Shown: positions 7,817 through 15,799, counted from the stretch's first letter. The stretch is DNA of 35,619 bases from Catenulispora rubra (GCF_015356825.1 NZ_JAACYW010000097.1:1-35619), one strand, 5' to 3'. Program-made: numbers and translations. The notes: a model not told the origin generated them from the sequence alone.

Positions 7817-9431
7817 AGGCCACTCCGGCGGCTTCGGCCGCGGCCGAAGCGTCGGTGCCGGACTGCGGACCGCGCTGCGGTCCGGCCGCGGCCCCGGCCT
7901 GCTTGCGCGGCAGCCAGGTCAGCGACACGATCGCGGCGAGGAAGGCCACGATGGCGGAGATCGTCACGGTCATGTGCATCGCGTGGATGAACGCCGCGTC
8001 GGCCTGCGGGTAGAAGCGGACCAGCGCCGGGACGTGCTCGCCGGCACCCTTCGTGGCCTGGATCGAGCCGTCGATGTTGTGCAGCGCGGAGGGGTTCGGG
8101 ACCACCGTCCTCAGCGGGCCCTCCATCCGGCTGCGGTACGCCGTGGTGAGCAGCGTGCCCAGCACCGCGACGCCCAGCGCGCCGCCGACCTGCCGCACGG
8201 TGTTGCTCACCGAGGAGCCGACGCCGGCCTTCTCCCGGGGCAGCGAGGTCATGATCGTCGTGGTCGCCGGCGGCATCACGTTGGCCATGCCCATGCCCTG
8301 CAGGAAGAAGATGAGCAGCAGCAGCCAGGCCGCCGAGGTCTGGTTCACGAACTGATACATCAGGAACGTGACACCGATGGTCACCATGCCGAAGGTGGAC
8401 ACCGCCCGGGCCCCGAAGCGCTGCACCAGCCGCGCCGACATCGGCGAGAAGATCAGCTGCGCCAGCGCGAACGGCGTCAGGAACAGACCGGCCTTCAGCG
8501 GGCTGTAACCCAGCACCGACTGCAGGTAGAAGGACAGGAAGAACAGCACGCCCATCATCGCGAAGAAGGACATCGCGATCAGGATGATCGAGGCGGAGAA
8601 CGGCCGCGAGCTGCGGAACAGCCGCACGTCCAGCGCCGGGTGGTCCGAGCGCAGCTCCCAGAACACGAACAGCGCGCTGAGCAGGACGCCGCCGGCCAGG
8701 GTGCCCCAGATCTGCGGGTTGGACCAGCCCAGGTCGCCGCCGCGGATGATGCCGTAGACGAACACCACGATCCCGCCCATCGACAGGATCACGCCCAGCG
8801 GGTCCAGCTTGCCGGGCTTGGGGTTCTTCGAGTCCGGCACCAGGAACGACATCGCGATCAGCGCCACGATGATGACCGGCACGTTGATCAGGAAGACCGA
8901 GCCCCACCAGAAGTGGTCCAGCAGCAGGCCGCCGAGCACCGGGCCGATGGCCACGCCCAGGCCCACGCCGCCGGCCCAGATGCCGATCGCCTTGGGCTGC
9001 TCCTTGGGCTCGAAGACGTTGGCGATGATGGCCAGCGTGGCCGGCATGATCGCGGCGCCGAAGAAGCCCATCGCGGCCCGGGTGATGATCAGCGTCCCGG
9101 GGCTCCCGGCGTACGCGCACAGCACCGAGGAGATGCCGAACCCGACCATGCCGGCCATCAGGATCTTCTTGCGCCCGAACCGGTCACCGACGATCCCGAA
9201 GGTGAACAGCAGGCCGGCGAAGACCAGCGTGTAGGAGTTGATCGCCCATTCCAGATCCGACTGCGACGCCCCCAGACCCGGCTGGTGCGGATCGGTCTTG
9301 GGCTGCGAGATGATCTTCAGGGCGACGTTCAGGATCGTGTTGTCCAACACGACCACGAGCAGGCTGAAGATGAGCACACCCAGGATCGCCCACCGGCGCC
9401 TCTGCAGGGTCTCCCGATCCACTGCATTCAT
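7815..9431 (-). CDS. DHA2-family (EmrB/QacA-like) multidrug MFS transporter
   Basis: A 538-residue proton-driven exporter with 14 predicted membrane helices. The first helix contains the DHA2 signature LVVVLDNTILNVAL, and loop 2-3 has GDRFGRKK (MFS motif A). The ATTTIMTSLPREKAG and SSVSNTVRQVGGALGVAVLG stretches are typical of motif C-like and late helices of EmrB/QacA pumps. It would export drugs or secondary metabolites. The start is uncertain: ATG 9431 lies 11 nt after AGGGGG, while GTG 9440 and TTG 9437 are in frame and closer to it. The operator-like palindrome at 9471-9493 and the downstream TetR gene suggest substrate-induced expression. Confidence 0.92.
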   Translation of the reverse strand: MNAVDRETLQRRRWAILGVLIFSLLVVVLDNTILNVALKIISQPKTDPHQPGLGASQSDLEWAINSYTLVFAGLLFTFGIVGDRFGRKKILMAGMVGFGISSVLCAYAGSPGTLIITRAAMGFFGAAIMPATLAIIANVFEPKEQPKAIGIWAGGVGLGVAIGPVLGGLLLDHFWWGSVFLINVPVIIVALIAMSFLVPDSKNPKPGKLDPLGVILSMGGIVVFVYGIIRGGDLGWSNPQIWGTLAGGVLLSALFVFWELRSDHPALDVRLFRSSRPFSASIILIAMSFFAMMGVLFFLSFYLQSVLGYSPLKAGLFLTPFALAQLIFSPMSARLVQRFGARAVSTFGMVTIGVTFLMYQFVNQTSAAWLLLLIFFLQGMGMANVMPPATTTIMTSLPREKAGVGSSVSNTVRQVGGALGVAVLGTLLTTAYRSRMEGPLRTVVPNPSALHNIDGSIQATKGAGEHVPALVRFYPQADAAFIHAMHMTVTISAIVAFLAAIVSLTWLPRKQAGAAAGPQRGPQSGTDASAAAEAAGVA

Positions 9432-9470
9432 AGACAACACAGTCCCCTATCCCCTCGATCGGTGCGGATC

Positions 9471-9493
9471 CGATACGGAACGCACCCGTATCG
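9471..9493. promoter_or_regulatory. Probable TetR operator upstream of the efflux pump
   Basis: CGATACGG (9471-9478) and CCGTATCG (9486-9493) form a perfect 8-bp inverted repeat with a 7-bp spacer, a size usual for TetR dimers. It lies about 40 bp upstream of the pump start. A further inverted copy of the outer bases, CGTTCCGTAT at 9537-9546, matches ATACGGAACG at 9473-9482 and may be a second site. Confidence 0.6.
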
Positions 9494-9574
9494 ATTTCCT
9501 GTGGCGAGAATACGCCGGGGATTATCGAGACGCAACCGTTCCGTATTGAATTCCGAGGGGCGCGCGGGGGCTGG

Positions 9575-9770
9575 TCAGGCGCCGGAGCGGACGCCCAGGA
9601 CGCCGGAGACGATCAGGTTGTCCCCGGCGATGGAGCCCGCTGATGTAGCCCGCCGCATCCGAGGCGAGGAAGGCCCCTGCTTCGGCGATGTCGGCGGCGG
9701 CGTGGGTGCTGGTGCCGGCGCGGTCGAGCGGGTCAACCGGGCCGGGCGCGATATCGGCCACCCGAGCGGC
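9575..9770 (-). pseudogene. Remnant of a short-chain dehydrogenase, C-terminal part, frameshifted
   Basis: Translating the minus strand gives VADIAPGPVDP, then DIAEAGAFLASDAAGYISG, the usual SDR C-terminal landmarks (APGPV...T and FLASD...YI[ST]G). About position 9637 the frame breaks. Shifting by one base restores SIAGDNLIVSGVLGVRSGA and a stop at 9575-9577, so there is one extra base. Nothing recognisable as the N-terminal Rossmann half or active-site YxxxK lies upstream; that space is taken by another gene. This is the decayed tail of an SDR. Confidence 0.65.
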
Positions 9771-9796
9771 CCGGCTCACCGCGTCAGAACAGCGCC

Positions 9797-10432
9797 CTAC
9801 CGATACGTGTCCGCGGACCCGCCGGAAACCTGGTCGATCAGCGCGGTCAACCGGTCGCGGAACCCGAGTCGCGGACCATTCCCCCGGCTGCCCCGGCGGC
9901 CGTCGCCCTCCCCCGCCGTCGAGGCGAGCAGGTGCTGCGCGGCGTCGAAGCCGGGCACGATCCCGTTCTCCGGCACCAGAAGCGCGTCGTGCGAGATGGT
10001 CAGCAGCTCGCTGGAGGTTTCTTCGTTCTCTGCGAGGGTCAGGATCGCCGCCCCGCGCCGGCGGGCGTCGTCGACGCGTTCCAGCAGCGGTGCGCCGGGG
10101 TCGTCGGGGGCCACGATGAACACCGCCTCGCCCTTGCGGGCCTGTTCCAGGCGGGCCAGCGACACCGCCAGGTGCGGGGGTGCGCCGTCGGGGACCTGGT
10201 GGCGCACCAGGGTCGGTGCGAGCTGCGGCAGGTTCGCCAGGCCCGCTTCGGTGTCCAGGTGCGCGGCGAGGTGCCAGGGCTCCTCTTCCGGGGTGCCGAC
10301 CAGCAGCAGGCCGCCGGGGCTGCGCGGGGCGCGGAGGAGATTGCGGGCGAAGCCGCGACATTCGCCGAACCACGGGGTGCCGCTGACGAGTTCACGGAGG
10401 AAGGTGGTCTGCTCGGCATCCATGGCATTCAT
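9797..10432 (-). CDS. Uncharacterised protein with a SIS-like fold
   Basis: A 211-residue protein I do not recognise as a named family. The middle region (GEAVFIVAPDD...LLERVDDARRRGAAILTLAENEE...DALLVPE) resembles the alternating strand-helix pattern of SIS sugar-isomerase domains, where a strand ending in ...S is followed by a helix and a strand ALT. The canonical SIS serine loop is replaced by APDDPGAP, so sugar-phosphate binding is doubtful. The C-terminus is arginine/glycine rich. No signal peptide or membrane helix is seen. It follows panB on the same strand but a strong hairpin separates them. ATG 10432 is used; ATG 10423 is also in frame. Confidence 0.6.
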   Translation of the reverse strand: MNAMDAEQTTFLRELVSGTPWFGECRGFARNLLRAPRSPGGLLLVGTPEEEPWHLAAHLDTEAGLANLPQLAPTLVRHQVPDGAPPHLAVSLARLEQARKGEAVFIVAPDDPGAPLLERVDDARRRGAAILTLAENEETSSELLTISHDALLVPENGIVPGFDAAQHLLASTAGEGDGRRGSRGNGPRLGFRDRLTALIDQVSGGSADTYR

Positions 10433-10436
10433 ACTG

Positions 10437-10469
10437 CCGGTCCGGGCGCCGCCAGGACACCCGGACCGG
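10437..10469 (-). terminator. Terminator-like hairpin downstream of panB
   Basis: CCGGTCCGGG (10437-10446) and CCCGGACCGG (10460-10469) form a perfect 10-bp stem with a 13-nt loop. It lies 53 bp past the panB stop and ends 5 bp before the next gene's start, so it may end panB transcription and shape the next gene's leader. Confidence 0.6.
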
Positions 10470-10477
10470 GATATTCA

Positions 10478-10505
10478 GTGTGGAGCAGTGTGGACCTGTG
10501 TGGAC
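10478..10505. repeat. Degenerate repeats of TGTGGA(C/G)C between panB and the terminator
   Basis: Three TGTGGA units spaced 10-12 bp, with a fourth imperfect GGTGGA after them. Similar GTGGAT units occur inside the panB N-terminus (11360-11397), at the other end of the gene. They may reflect slippage. Confidence 0.5.
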
Positions 10506-10521
10506 CAGGGTGGATCAGGGC

Positions 10522-11442
10522 TCAGTGGTACGAGTGCGACTCGTCCGGGTACGTGCCGTGGACCACGTCGCTGGCGAAGGCCCGCGCCGCGTCGCCGAGC
10601 ATTGCGCGCATGTCCGCGTACTGCTTCACGAACTTCGGCACGCCGCCGGGCGTCAGGCCCGCCATGTCGGTCCAGACCAGGACCTGCGCGTCGGTGCCGG
10701 CCCCGGCGCCGATGCCCACGGTGGGGATGTCGATCTCGCCGGAGACCCGGGCGGCCAGCTCGGCCGGGACCAGCTCCAGGACGATCGCGAAGGCGCCGGC
10801 GTGCTGGAGCGCCTTGGCGTCCGAGATCAGCTTCTCGGCCTCCTCGTCGCCGCGTCCCGCTATCCGGTAGCCGCCCAGGACGTTCACCGACTGCGGGGTC
10901 AGGCCGATGTGCGCCATCACCGGCACGCCGGCCTGCACCAGCGCGTCGACCTGCGGCAGCACCCGGCGGCCGCCTTCGAGCTTCACCGCGCCGACCCCGG
11001 ATTCCTTCATGAACCGCGACGCGGTCTCCAGGGCCTGCGCGGGCGAGGACTGGTAGGAGCCGAACGGCAGGTCGCCGATCACCATGGCGTGCTTGGTGCC
11101 GCGCACCACCGCGCCGGAGAGCATGACCAGCTGGTCGACGGTCACCGGCACCGTGTTCTCGTAGCCGAGGTGGTTGTTGCCCGCCGAGTCCCCGACGAGC
11201 AGGACCGGGATCCCGGCCTCGTCGAAGACGCCGGCCGTGAGGGCGTCGTAGGCGGTGAGCATGGCCCACTTCTCGCCCTCGCGCTTGGCCTTGGCCAGGT
11301 CCCGGACGGTGACCCGGCGCCCCGTGCCGGTCCCGCCGTACAGCGAGAGCTTCGGCGCTGTGGATGTGGATGCGGCTGTGGATGTGGCCGTGGATGCCGG
11401 CGATACTGCGGATTCCTGCGTGGCGCTGTCTTCAGCGGACAT
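10522..11442 (-). CDS. panB: 3-methyl-2-oxobutanoate hydroxymethyltransferase
   Basis: A 306-residue enzyme that transfers a one-carbon unit from methylenetetrahydrofolate to 2-oxoisovalerate, giving ketopantoate for pantothenate and CoA. Conserved PanB blocks are present: MLTAYDALTAGVFDEAGIPVLLVGDSAGN (metal ligand Asp in VGDS), GDLPFGSYQ, KLEGG, MAHIGLTPQSVNVLGGYR, VLELVP (catalytic Glu) and GIGAGAGTDAQVLV. The first ~40 residues are a Ser/Thr/Ala-rich extension beyond the usual start. They are encoded partly by GTGGAT repeats and are probably disordered. AAGGAG precedes the ATG by 9 nt. A possible promoter lies at 11503-11531. It is divergent from an MFS gene. Confidence 0.97.
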   Translation of the reverse strand: MSAEDSATQESAVSPASTATSTAASTSTAPKLSLYGGTGTGRRVTVRDLAKAKREGEKWAMLTAYDALTAGVFDEAGIPVLLVGDSAGNNHLGYENTVPVTVDQLVMLSGAVVRGTKHAMVIGDLPFGSYQSSPAQALETASRFMKESGVGAVKLEGGRRVLPQVDALVQAGVPVMAHIGLTPQSVNVLGGYRIAGRGDEEAEKLISDAKALQHAGAFAIVLELVPAELAARVSGEIDIPTVGIGAGAGTDAQVLVWTDMAGLTPGGVPKFVKQYADMRAMLGDAARAFASDVVHGTYPDESHSYH

Positions 11443-11502
11443 GCTGGTTTCTCCTTGAAGAGACGACTCGAGGCGCCGAAACGGCGTACCCGGACGAGGC
11501 TG

Positions 11503-11531
11503 ATCGTCTCACGCCGCGCATCCCTTGTTAA
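11503..11531 (-). promoter_or_regulatory. Possible panB promoter
   Basis: On the minus strand, TTAACA (11526-11531) is followed after 17 bp by GACGAT (11503-11508), giving a leader of about 55 nt with a ribosome-binding site. The fit to the -10 consensus is partial. Confidence 0.35.
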
Positions 11532-11626
11532 GAGGTGGCGAGCACTCGCGCGACCACCCGTGACTCCGCTCACACGCGGGGAAAGTCGTTTGCAGAGCGT
11601 GGGCGCGGGCCCGAACGATCGGCCGC

Positions 11627-12970
11627 GTGACCGGAGAACCCGCGGCGTCCGGCGACGCGCCCCCACAGGCCCGCACGCCCCGTCGTCGTCGATGGCGCGA
11701 GCTGAGTGTCGACCTGACGCCCCTGCGGGTCTCGCGGGACTATCGGTTCCTCACCGCCTCCTCGATGATCTCGGGCTTCGGCTCCTTCCTCACCTATGTC
11801 GCGGTTCCCTTCCAGATCAAGGAACTCACCGGATCCGCGCTCGCGGTCGGCCTGCTCGGCGCGACCGAGCTGGTGCCGCTGGTGGTGTGCGGGCTGTGGG
11901 GCGGCGCGCTGGCCGACGCGATGGACCGGCGCAAGATGGTGGTGGCGACCGAGGCCGCCGCAGCGCTGTTGGCGGTGCTGCTGCTGCTGAACGCGCTGCT
12001 GCCGCATCCGGCACTGTGGCCGATCTACGCGCTGACGGCCGCGTTCGCGGCGGCGAACGGCCTGCAGCGGCCCTCGCAGGAGGCGATCGTGCCGCGCATC
12101 GTGCCGCCGGACCTGGTGGTGCCCGCCGGGGCGCTGCAGTGGATGCTGGGGTCGTTCACGCAGATCGCGGGGCCGGCCGTGGGCGGGGTGCTGGTCGCCA
12201 CGACGGGGCCGACGGTCTCCTACCTGGTGGACGCGGCGACGTTCGTGATCTCCGTCGGCTTCCTCCTCCGGCTCAGACCGTCGCCGCAGGGCGAGGACGC
12301 CGAGCAAGCCAGCCTGCGCGGGATAGCCGCCGGATGGCGTTACGCGCGCAGCCGCCAGGAGCTGATCGGGACGTACGTCGTGGACATCGCGGCGATGACC
12401 TTCGCGATGCCGACGGCTCTGTTCCCGTTCCTCGCCGACCACCTGCACGCCTCGTGGTCCCTGGGACTGCTGTACGCCGCGCCCGCGGTCGGCTCGGCGC
12501 TGGTCTCGCTCACCAGCGGCTGGACGAAGCACGTCCACCGGCACGGCATGGCGGTGATCTACGCGGCCGGCGCGTGGGGCGCGGCGATCGCGCTGGTCGC
12601 GGCGACCCGGCAGGTGTGGGTCGTCCTGGCCTGCCTGGCCGCCGCCGGCGCGGCGGACGCGGTGAGCGGGGTGTTCCGGATGTCGATCTGGAACCAGACC
12701 ATCCCCGACGCGCTGCGCGGCCGGCTGGCCGGGATCGAGATGCTGTCGTTCTCCACCGGACCGATTCTGGGACAGGTGCGGGCCGGGTCGATGGCGGCGC
12801 TGCGGGGCCCGGTGTTCTCGGTCGGATTCGGCGGCGTGGCCTGCGTCGGGGCGGTGGTGGGGCTCGCGGCGTGGCTCCCCGGGTTCCGGCGCTACGACGC
12901 GCGCACCGACACGCACGCGGTCGCGGTCCGGGCCGAAAGGTTGGCGGCCCACGCTGAGCCCTCCCTATGA
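11627..12970 (+). CDS. MFS transporter, enterobactin exporter (EntS)-like
   Basis: A 447-residue protein with about 12 hydrophobic helices and a 25-residue charged N-terminus. SRDYRFLTASSMISGFGSFLTYVAVPFQIKELTGSALAVGLLG is the typical MFS_3/EntS opening, and ALADAMDRRKMVV contains motif A. RPSQEAIVPRIVPPDLVVPAGAL and ALRGRLAGIEMLSFSTGP also match this family, which exports siderophores or other small molecules. No biosynthetic genes are adjacent, so the substrate is unknown. It starts with GTG in a short divergent gap from panB. Its stop overlaps an upstream ATG of the LamG frame. Confidence 0.87.
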   Translation: MTGEPAASGDAPPQARTPRRRRWRELSVDLTPLRVSRDYRFLTASSMISGFGSFLTYVAVPFQIKELTGSALAVGLLGATELVPLVVCGLWGGALADAMDRRKMVVATEAAAALLAVLLLLNALLPHPALWPIYALTAAFAAANGLQRPSQEAIVPRIVPPDLVVPAGALQWMLGSFTQIAGPAVGGVLVATTGPTVSYLVDAATFVISVGFLLRLRPSPQGEDAEQASLRGIAAGWRYARSRQELIGTYVVDIAAMTFAMPTALFPFLADHLHASWSLGLLYAAPAVGSALVSLTSGWTKHVHRHGMAVIYAAGAWGAAIALVAATRQVWVVLACLAAAGAADAVSGVFRMSIWNQTIPDALRGRLAGIEMLSFSTGPILGQVRAGSMAALRGPVFSVGFGGVACVGAVVGLAAWLPGFRRYDARTDTHAVAVRAERLAAHAEPSL

Positions 12971-12971
12971 T
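12941..12971 (+). promoter_or_regulatory. Possible promoter of the LamG protein gene
   Basis: A TATGAT hexamer (12966-12971) sits at the very end of the MFS gene, with TTGGCG at 12941-12946 (19-bp spacer). Transcription from here gives a leader of about 28 nt containing AGGGGG before ATG 13006. Confidence 0.45.
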
Positions 12972-13005
12972 CGAAGACCTTTACGGGTCCGAACAGGGGG
13001 TTGAC

Positions 13006-14388
13006 ATGGACGACGGGGACCGGAGTGTGCCGCCGTGGGGCGTGCCGCCGGATACGTCGGGGGATTCCGGCGGGCCGCAGCCGGGCGATGCTTGGCAGGG
13101 CAACCGTTTCGGGGGGCCGAACGGACCGCAGCAGGGCGGGCCTCCGCAGGGCGCGCCGCAGTGGGGGTCGCCGGGGGAATCGCAGGGTTCGATGACATCG
13201 TTCCCGCTCGCGGCGACCGGCGCGTACGCGGCCGTCCGTCCGCCGGAACCGCCGCCGATGCAGGCCGCACCGCAGGCACCGCCGCCGATGACGTCCTTCC
13301 CGCTCGCCGCGACCGGCGCCTACCAGGCAGTCGGACAGCAAGGCAGCGCGGACCTGTCGGCCAGCGGATTCCGCGCGGTTCCGGGGATGGCGCCCGAGCC
13401 GGGCAGTCAGTACTACGGCCCGATGGGACCGGGCGGTCCGCCCGGAGCACCGCCCGGAGGCGGGACCGGCAAACATCGCAGGGCTCTGTTCATCGGAGCC
13501 TCGGCGCTCGCGGTCGCCGGGGTCGCCGCCGGCGCGATCGCCTTCGCCACCAGCGGTGACGGCAAGAAGCAGCCGGGACCCGCGTCCCCGACGGCGTCCG
13601 GATCGGCGCAAGCGACCGGCCCGGGCGGGCAGAACATCAGCGGCTCGGGAACCCCGTCGTCCAGCCGCAGCGGGCAGAACGTGCCGAGCGGCACGCCGTC
13701 GTCCTCGCCGTCGAAGCCGGTCGCCGCGCCGGCCGCGGACCTGCTGCACTGGCGCCTGAACGACAAGGTCGGCAGCACCACGGCCGCGGACGGCTCCGGC
13801 AAGAACCACGCCGGCGCGCTGTCCGGCGCCGCCGGCTTCTCGACCGCGCACGGCGGATCGGCGGAGTTCAGCGGTGCGGCCAACCAGATCAAGGCCGGCC
13901 AGATCCAGACCAAGGGCCCGGCGGTCGACACCACGAAGAGCTTCACGGTCTCGATGTGGGTGGACCAGACCGGGCTCACCACGCCGACGAAGTTCGCCGC
14001 CGCGTTCAGCCAGGACGGGCCGCAGTGCTTCGCGTTCACGTTCAGCTATTCGACGGAGTCCAAGACCTGGTCGTTCGTCCGGTCGGAGGCCGACAGCGCG
14101 AACCCCAAGACGGTCAACGCCGGCGCGACCGCCCCGACGCCGATGAACACCTGGGTCAAGCTCACCGGGGTCTACGACGCGCAGGCCGGGACGATCGCGT
14201 TCTTCGTCAACGGCGTGCCGCAGGGCGGGCCGGCCAAGACCGGGTCGGCGCCGTACGCCGCGACCGGGCCGTTCGCGATCGGGCGGAGCTGGTACGGGAA
14301 GTTCGTGTCGAACCCGTTCAAGGGGTACATCTCCGATGTGCAGGTGTTCAGCCGGGCGCTGTCGGCCGACGAGGTGAAGGCGCTGTAG
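13006..14388 (+). CDS. Membrane-anchored LamG (concanavalin-like) domain protein
   Basis: A 460-residue protein. Residues 1-155 are a Pro/Gly/Gln-rich cytoplasmic segment with a duplicated motif, MTSFPLAATGAY, at 63-74 and 95-106. One transmembrane helix lies at about 160-182 after KHRR, followed by a Ser/Pro/Gly linker (185-245) and a laminin G-like jelly-roll domain (246-458). That domain has LLHWRLND, FTVSMWVDQ, WVKLTGVYD and GYISDVQVFSRALSADEV, the usual LamG landmarks. The topology implies an extracellular carbohydrate- or protein-binding module on a cytoplasmic stalk. ATG 13006 with AGGGGG 5 nt before is preferred over ATG 12967, which overlaps the MFS stop. Ligand and role are unknown. 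Confidence 0.82.
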   Translation: MDDGDRSVPPWGVPPDTSGDSGGPQPGDAWQGNRFGGPNGPQQGGPPQGAPQWGSPGESQGSMTSFPLAATGAYAAVRPPEPPPMQAAPQAPPPMTSFPLAATGAYQAVGQQGSADLSASGFRAVPGMAPEPGSQYYGPMGPGGPPGAPPGGGTGKHRRALFIGASALAVAGVAAGAIAFATSGDGKKQPGPASPTASGSAQATGPGGQNISGSGTPSSSRSGQNVPSGTPSSSPSKPVAAPAADLLHWRLNDKVGSTTAADGSGKNHAGALSGAAGFSTAHGGSAEFSGAANQIKAGQIQTKGPAVDTTKSFTVSMWVDQTGLTTPTKFAAAFSQDGPQCFAFTFSYSTESKTWSFVRSEADSANPKTVNAGATAPTPMNTWVKLTGVYDAQAGTIAFFVNGVPQGGPAKTGSAPYAATGPFAIGRSWYGKFVSNPFKGYISDVQVFSRALSADEVKAL

Positions 14389-14402
14389 CGGCTGCGGGGG
14401 CC

Positions 14403-14481
14403 GCTGGAGGGCCCGGAGGCTGGAGGGCCCGGAGGCTGGAGGGCCCGGAGGCTGGAGAACCTGGGGCTGGAGAGCCCGGAC
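14403..14481. repeat. 16-bp tandem repeat after the LamG gene
   Basis: Three exact copies of GCTGGAGGGCCCGGAG (14403-14418, 14419-14434, 14435-14450), then two degenerate copies to about 14481. Each unit contains the palindrome GGGCCC. The array leads directly into the hairpin at 14472-14504. Confidence 0.85.
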
Positions 14482-14504
14482 GCCCCGCGTGGGAGTCCGG
14501 GCTC
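14472..14504. terminator. Bidirectional terminator hairpin
   Basis: GAGCCCGGAC (14472-14481) and GTCCGGGCTC (14495-14504) form a perfect 10-bp stem with a 13-nt loop, between the converging LamG and 70-aa protein genes. Confidence 0.6.
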
Positions 14505-14538
14505 GTCGCTTCCTCGTCGGTTCCTCGTCGGTTCCGCG

Positions 14539-14751
14539 CTAGCTGTCGGCGTCGGCCGCCTCGTCCGCCTTCCGCCACGCCTCGTTGCGCTCCTGCACGC
14601 GTTGCAAGGCGTGTTCGGCCTCCTCCTGGGTCGCGTACGGCCCGAGGCGGTCCTTGGCGGCGCAGGCGCCCGCCGGCTCGACCAGGCCGTGCTTCACGCA
14701 GTAGTACCAGCCGTCGTCGTCCGGCGGCTCGCCCTTCTTGGTCCAGCGCAT
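14539..14751 (-). CDS. Conserved small actinobacterial protein, function unknown
   Basis: A 70-residue protein beginning MRWTKKGEPPDDDGWYYCVKHG. It has two cysteines (WYYC and GACAAKD) and the phrase DRLGPYATQEEAEHALQRVQERNE, which looks like a short SPOR-like beta-alpha module in which PYATQEEAEHAL forms the helix. From memory, close relatives lie next to map in streptomycetes, but no function is known. GGGAG precedes the ATG by 7 nt. It is divergent from map with only 42 bp between starts, so the promoters overlap. Confidence 0.7.
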   Translation of the reverse strand: MRWTKKGEPPDDDGWYYCVKHGLVEPAGACAAKDRLGPYATQEEAEHALQRVQERNEAWRKADEAADADS

Positions 14752-14779
14752 CGCACTCTCCCTGCTGTCACCGGGTGCC

Positions 14780-14793
14780 TAGACTGTCTGACT
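14780..14793 (+). promoter_or_regulatory. Probable leaderless -10 element of map
   Basis: TAGACT (14780-14785) lies 8 nt before the map ATG (14794), and no ribosome-binding site is present. Confidence 0.5.
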
Positions 14794-15651
14794 ATGGCGA
14801 CACTCGTACCCGGCACCGTCTCTCCCACTCTGCCCGTCCCCGCGTCGATCAAGCGACCGGAGTACGTGGGACGCAAGGGACCCAAGCCGTACACCGGCGG
14901 TGAGGTGCAGGACGCCGAGACGATCGAGAAGATGCGGGCGGCCTCCCGGATCGCCGCCGACGCGCTGGTGGAGACCGGCAAGGCGGCCAAGCCGGGCATC
15001 ACCACCGACGAGCTGGACCGCATCGGGCACGAGTACCTGCTGGACCACCGCGCCTACCCCTCCACGCTGGGCTACAAGGGCTACCCGAAGTCGATGTGCA
15101 CCTCGGTGAACGAGGTGATCTGCCACGGCATCCCGGACACCACGGTGCTCCAGGACGGCGACATCGTGAACGTGGACATCACCGCCTACATCGGCGGCGT
15201 GCACGGCGACACGAACGCCACCTTCGAGGTCGGCACCGTCGACGAGGAGTCGCACCTGCTGGTGGAGCGCACGCGCGAGTCGCTGGACCGGGCGATCAAG
15301 GCGGTCCGGCCGGGCCGGCCGATCAACGTCATCGGCCGGGTGATCGAGAGCTACGCCAAGCGCTTCGGCTACGGCGTGGTCCGCGAGTTCACCGGGCACG
15401 GCATCTCCACGGCCTTCCACACCGGCCTGATCATCCCGCACTACGACGACCCGCACGCCACGCTGCTGATGCGGCCGGGGATGACGTTCACCATCGAGCC
15501 GATGCTGACGCTGGGGACCGCCGACTACGAGATGTGGGACGACAAGTGGACGGCCGTGACGCGGGACCGGAAGCGGACCGCGCAGTTCGAGCACACGATG
15601 GTGGTGACGAACGACGGCGTCGAGGTGCTGACGCTGCCGAGCGGGGAGTGA
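14794..15651 (+). CDS. map: Type I methionine aminopeptidase
   Basis: A 285-residue enzyme that removes the initiator methionine from nascent proteins. All five metal ligands are visible: Asp in IVNVDITAY, Asp in HGDTNATF, His in TGHGIS, Glu in FTIEPML and Glu in AQFEHTMVV. The SMCTSVNEVICHGIPD block, with the substrate-pocket Cys and the catalytic His, is present. The N-terminal 35 residues (including RRPEYVG-like IKRPEYVGRKGPKPY) are the actinobacterial type Ic extension with an SH3-binding-like Pro motif. The start MATLVPGTVSPT matches the family. An upstream in-frame extension to 14602 crosses the opposite-strand gene and is rejected. Confidence 0.97.
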   Translation: MATLVPGTVSPTLPVPASIKRPEYVGRKGPKPYTGGEVQDAETIEKMRAASRIAADALVETGKAAKPGITTDELDRIGHEYLLDHRAYPSTLGYKGYPKSMCTSVNEVICHGIPDTTVLQDGDIVNVDITAYIGGVHGDTNATFEVGTVDEESHLLVERTRESLDRAIKAVRPGRPINVIGRVIESYAKRFGYGVVREFTGHGISTAFHTGLIIPHYDDPHATLLMRPGMTFTIEPMLTLGTADYEMWDDKWTAVTRDRKRTAQFEHTMVVTNDGVEVLTLPSGE

Positions 15652-15675
15652 GGCGGCGCTCAACCTCAAGCTGCG

Positions 15676-15799
15676 CTCAAGCCGCGCTCGCCCTCAAGCC
15701 GCCGGGAGCGCCGGAACACCAGGAACACCGGGATTTCCGAACCGCCGGCCAGCCCGGTCCGCCGCGACCTCAAGCCGCGCTCAAGCCGCCCGAAGCGGC
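15676..15799. repeat. Dispersed CTCAAGCCGC repeats and a small hairpin between map and the prim-pol-like gene
   Basis: Four exact copies of CTCAAGCCGC lie at 15676-15685, 15693-15702, 15769-15778 and 15780-15789. GCCGC (15785-15789) and GCGGC (15795-15799) can pair around a 5-nt loop and may terminate both converging genes. No gene is seen in 15652-15844. Confidence 0.6.

Noticed and set aside
9797..10432. Genuine SIS sugar-phosphate isomerase
   Set aside because: The serine-rich phosphate-binding loop is absent, so only a fold-level resemblance is claimed.
6825..11012. Plus-strand open frame of 1395 codons
   Set aside because: Runs antisense across TetR, the DHA2 pump and the SIS-like gene, all with clear motifs or coherent composition.
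10480..12957. Plus-strand open frame of 825 codons
   Set aside because: Antisense to panB and out of frame with the MFS gene; low-complexity translation.
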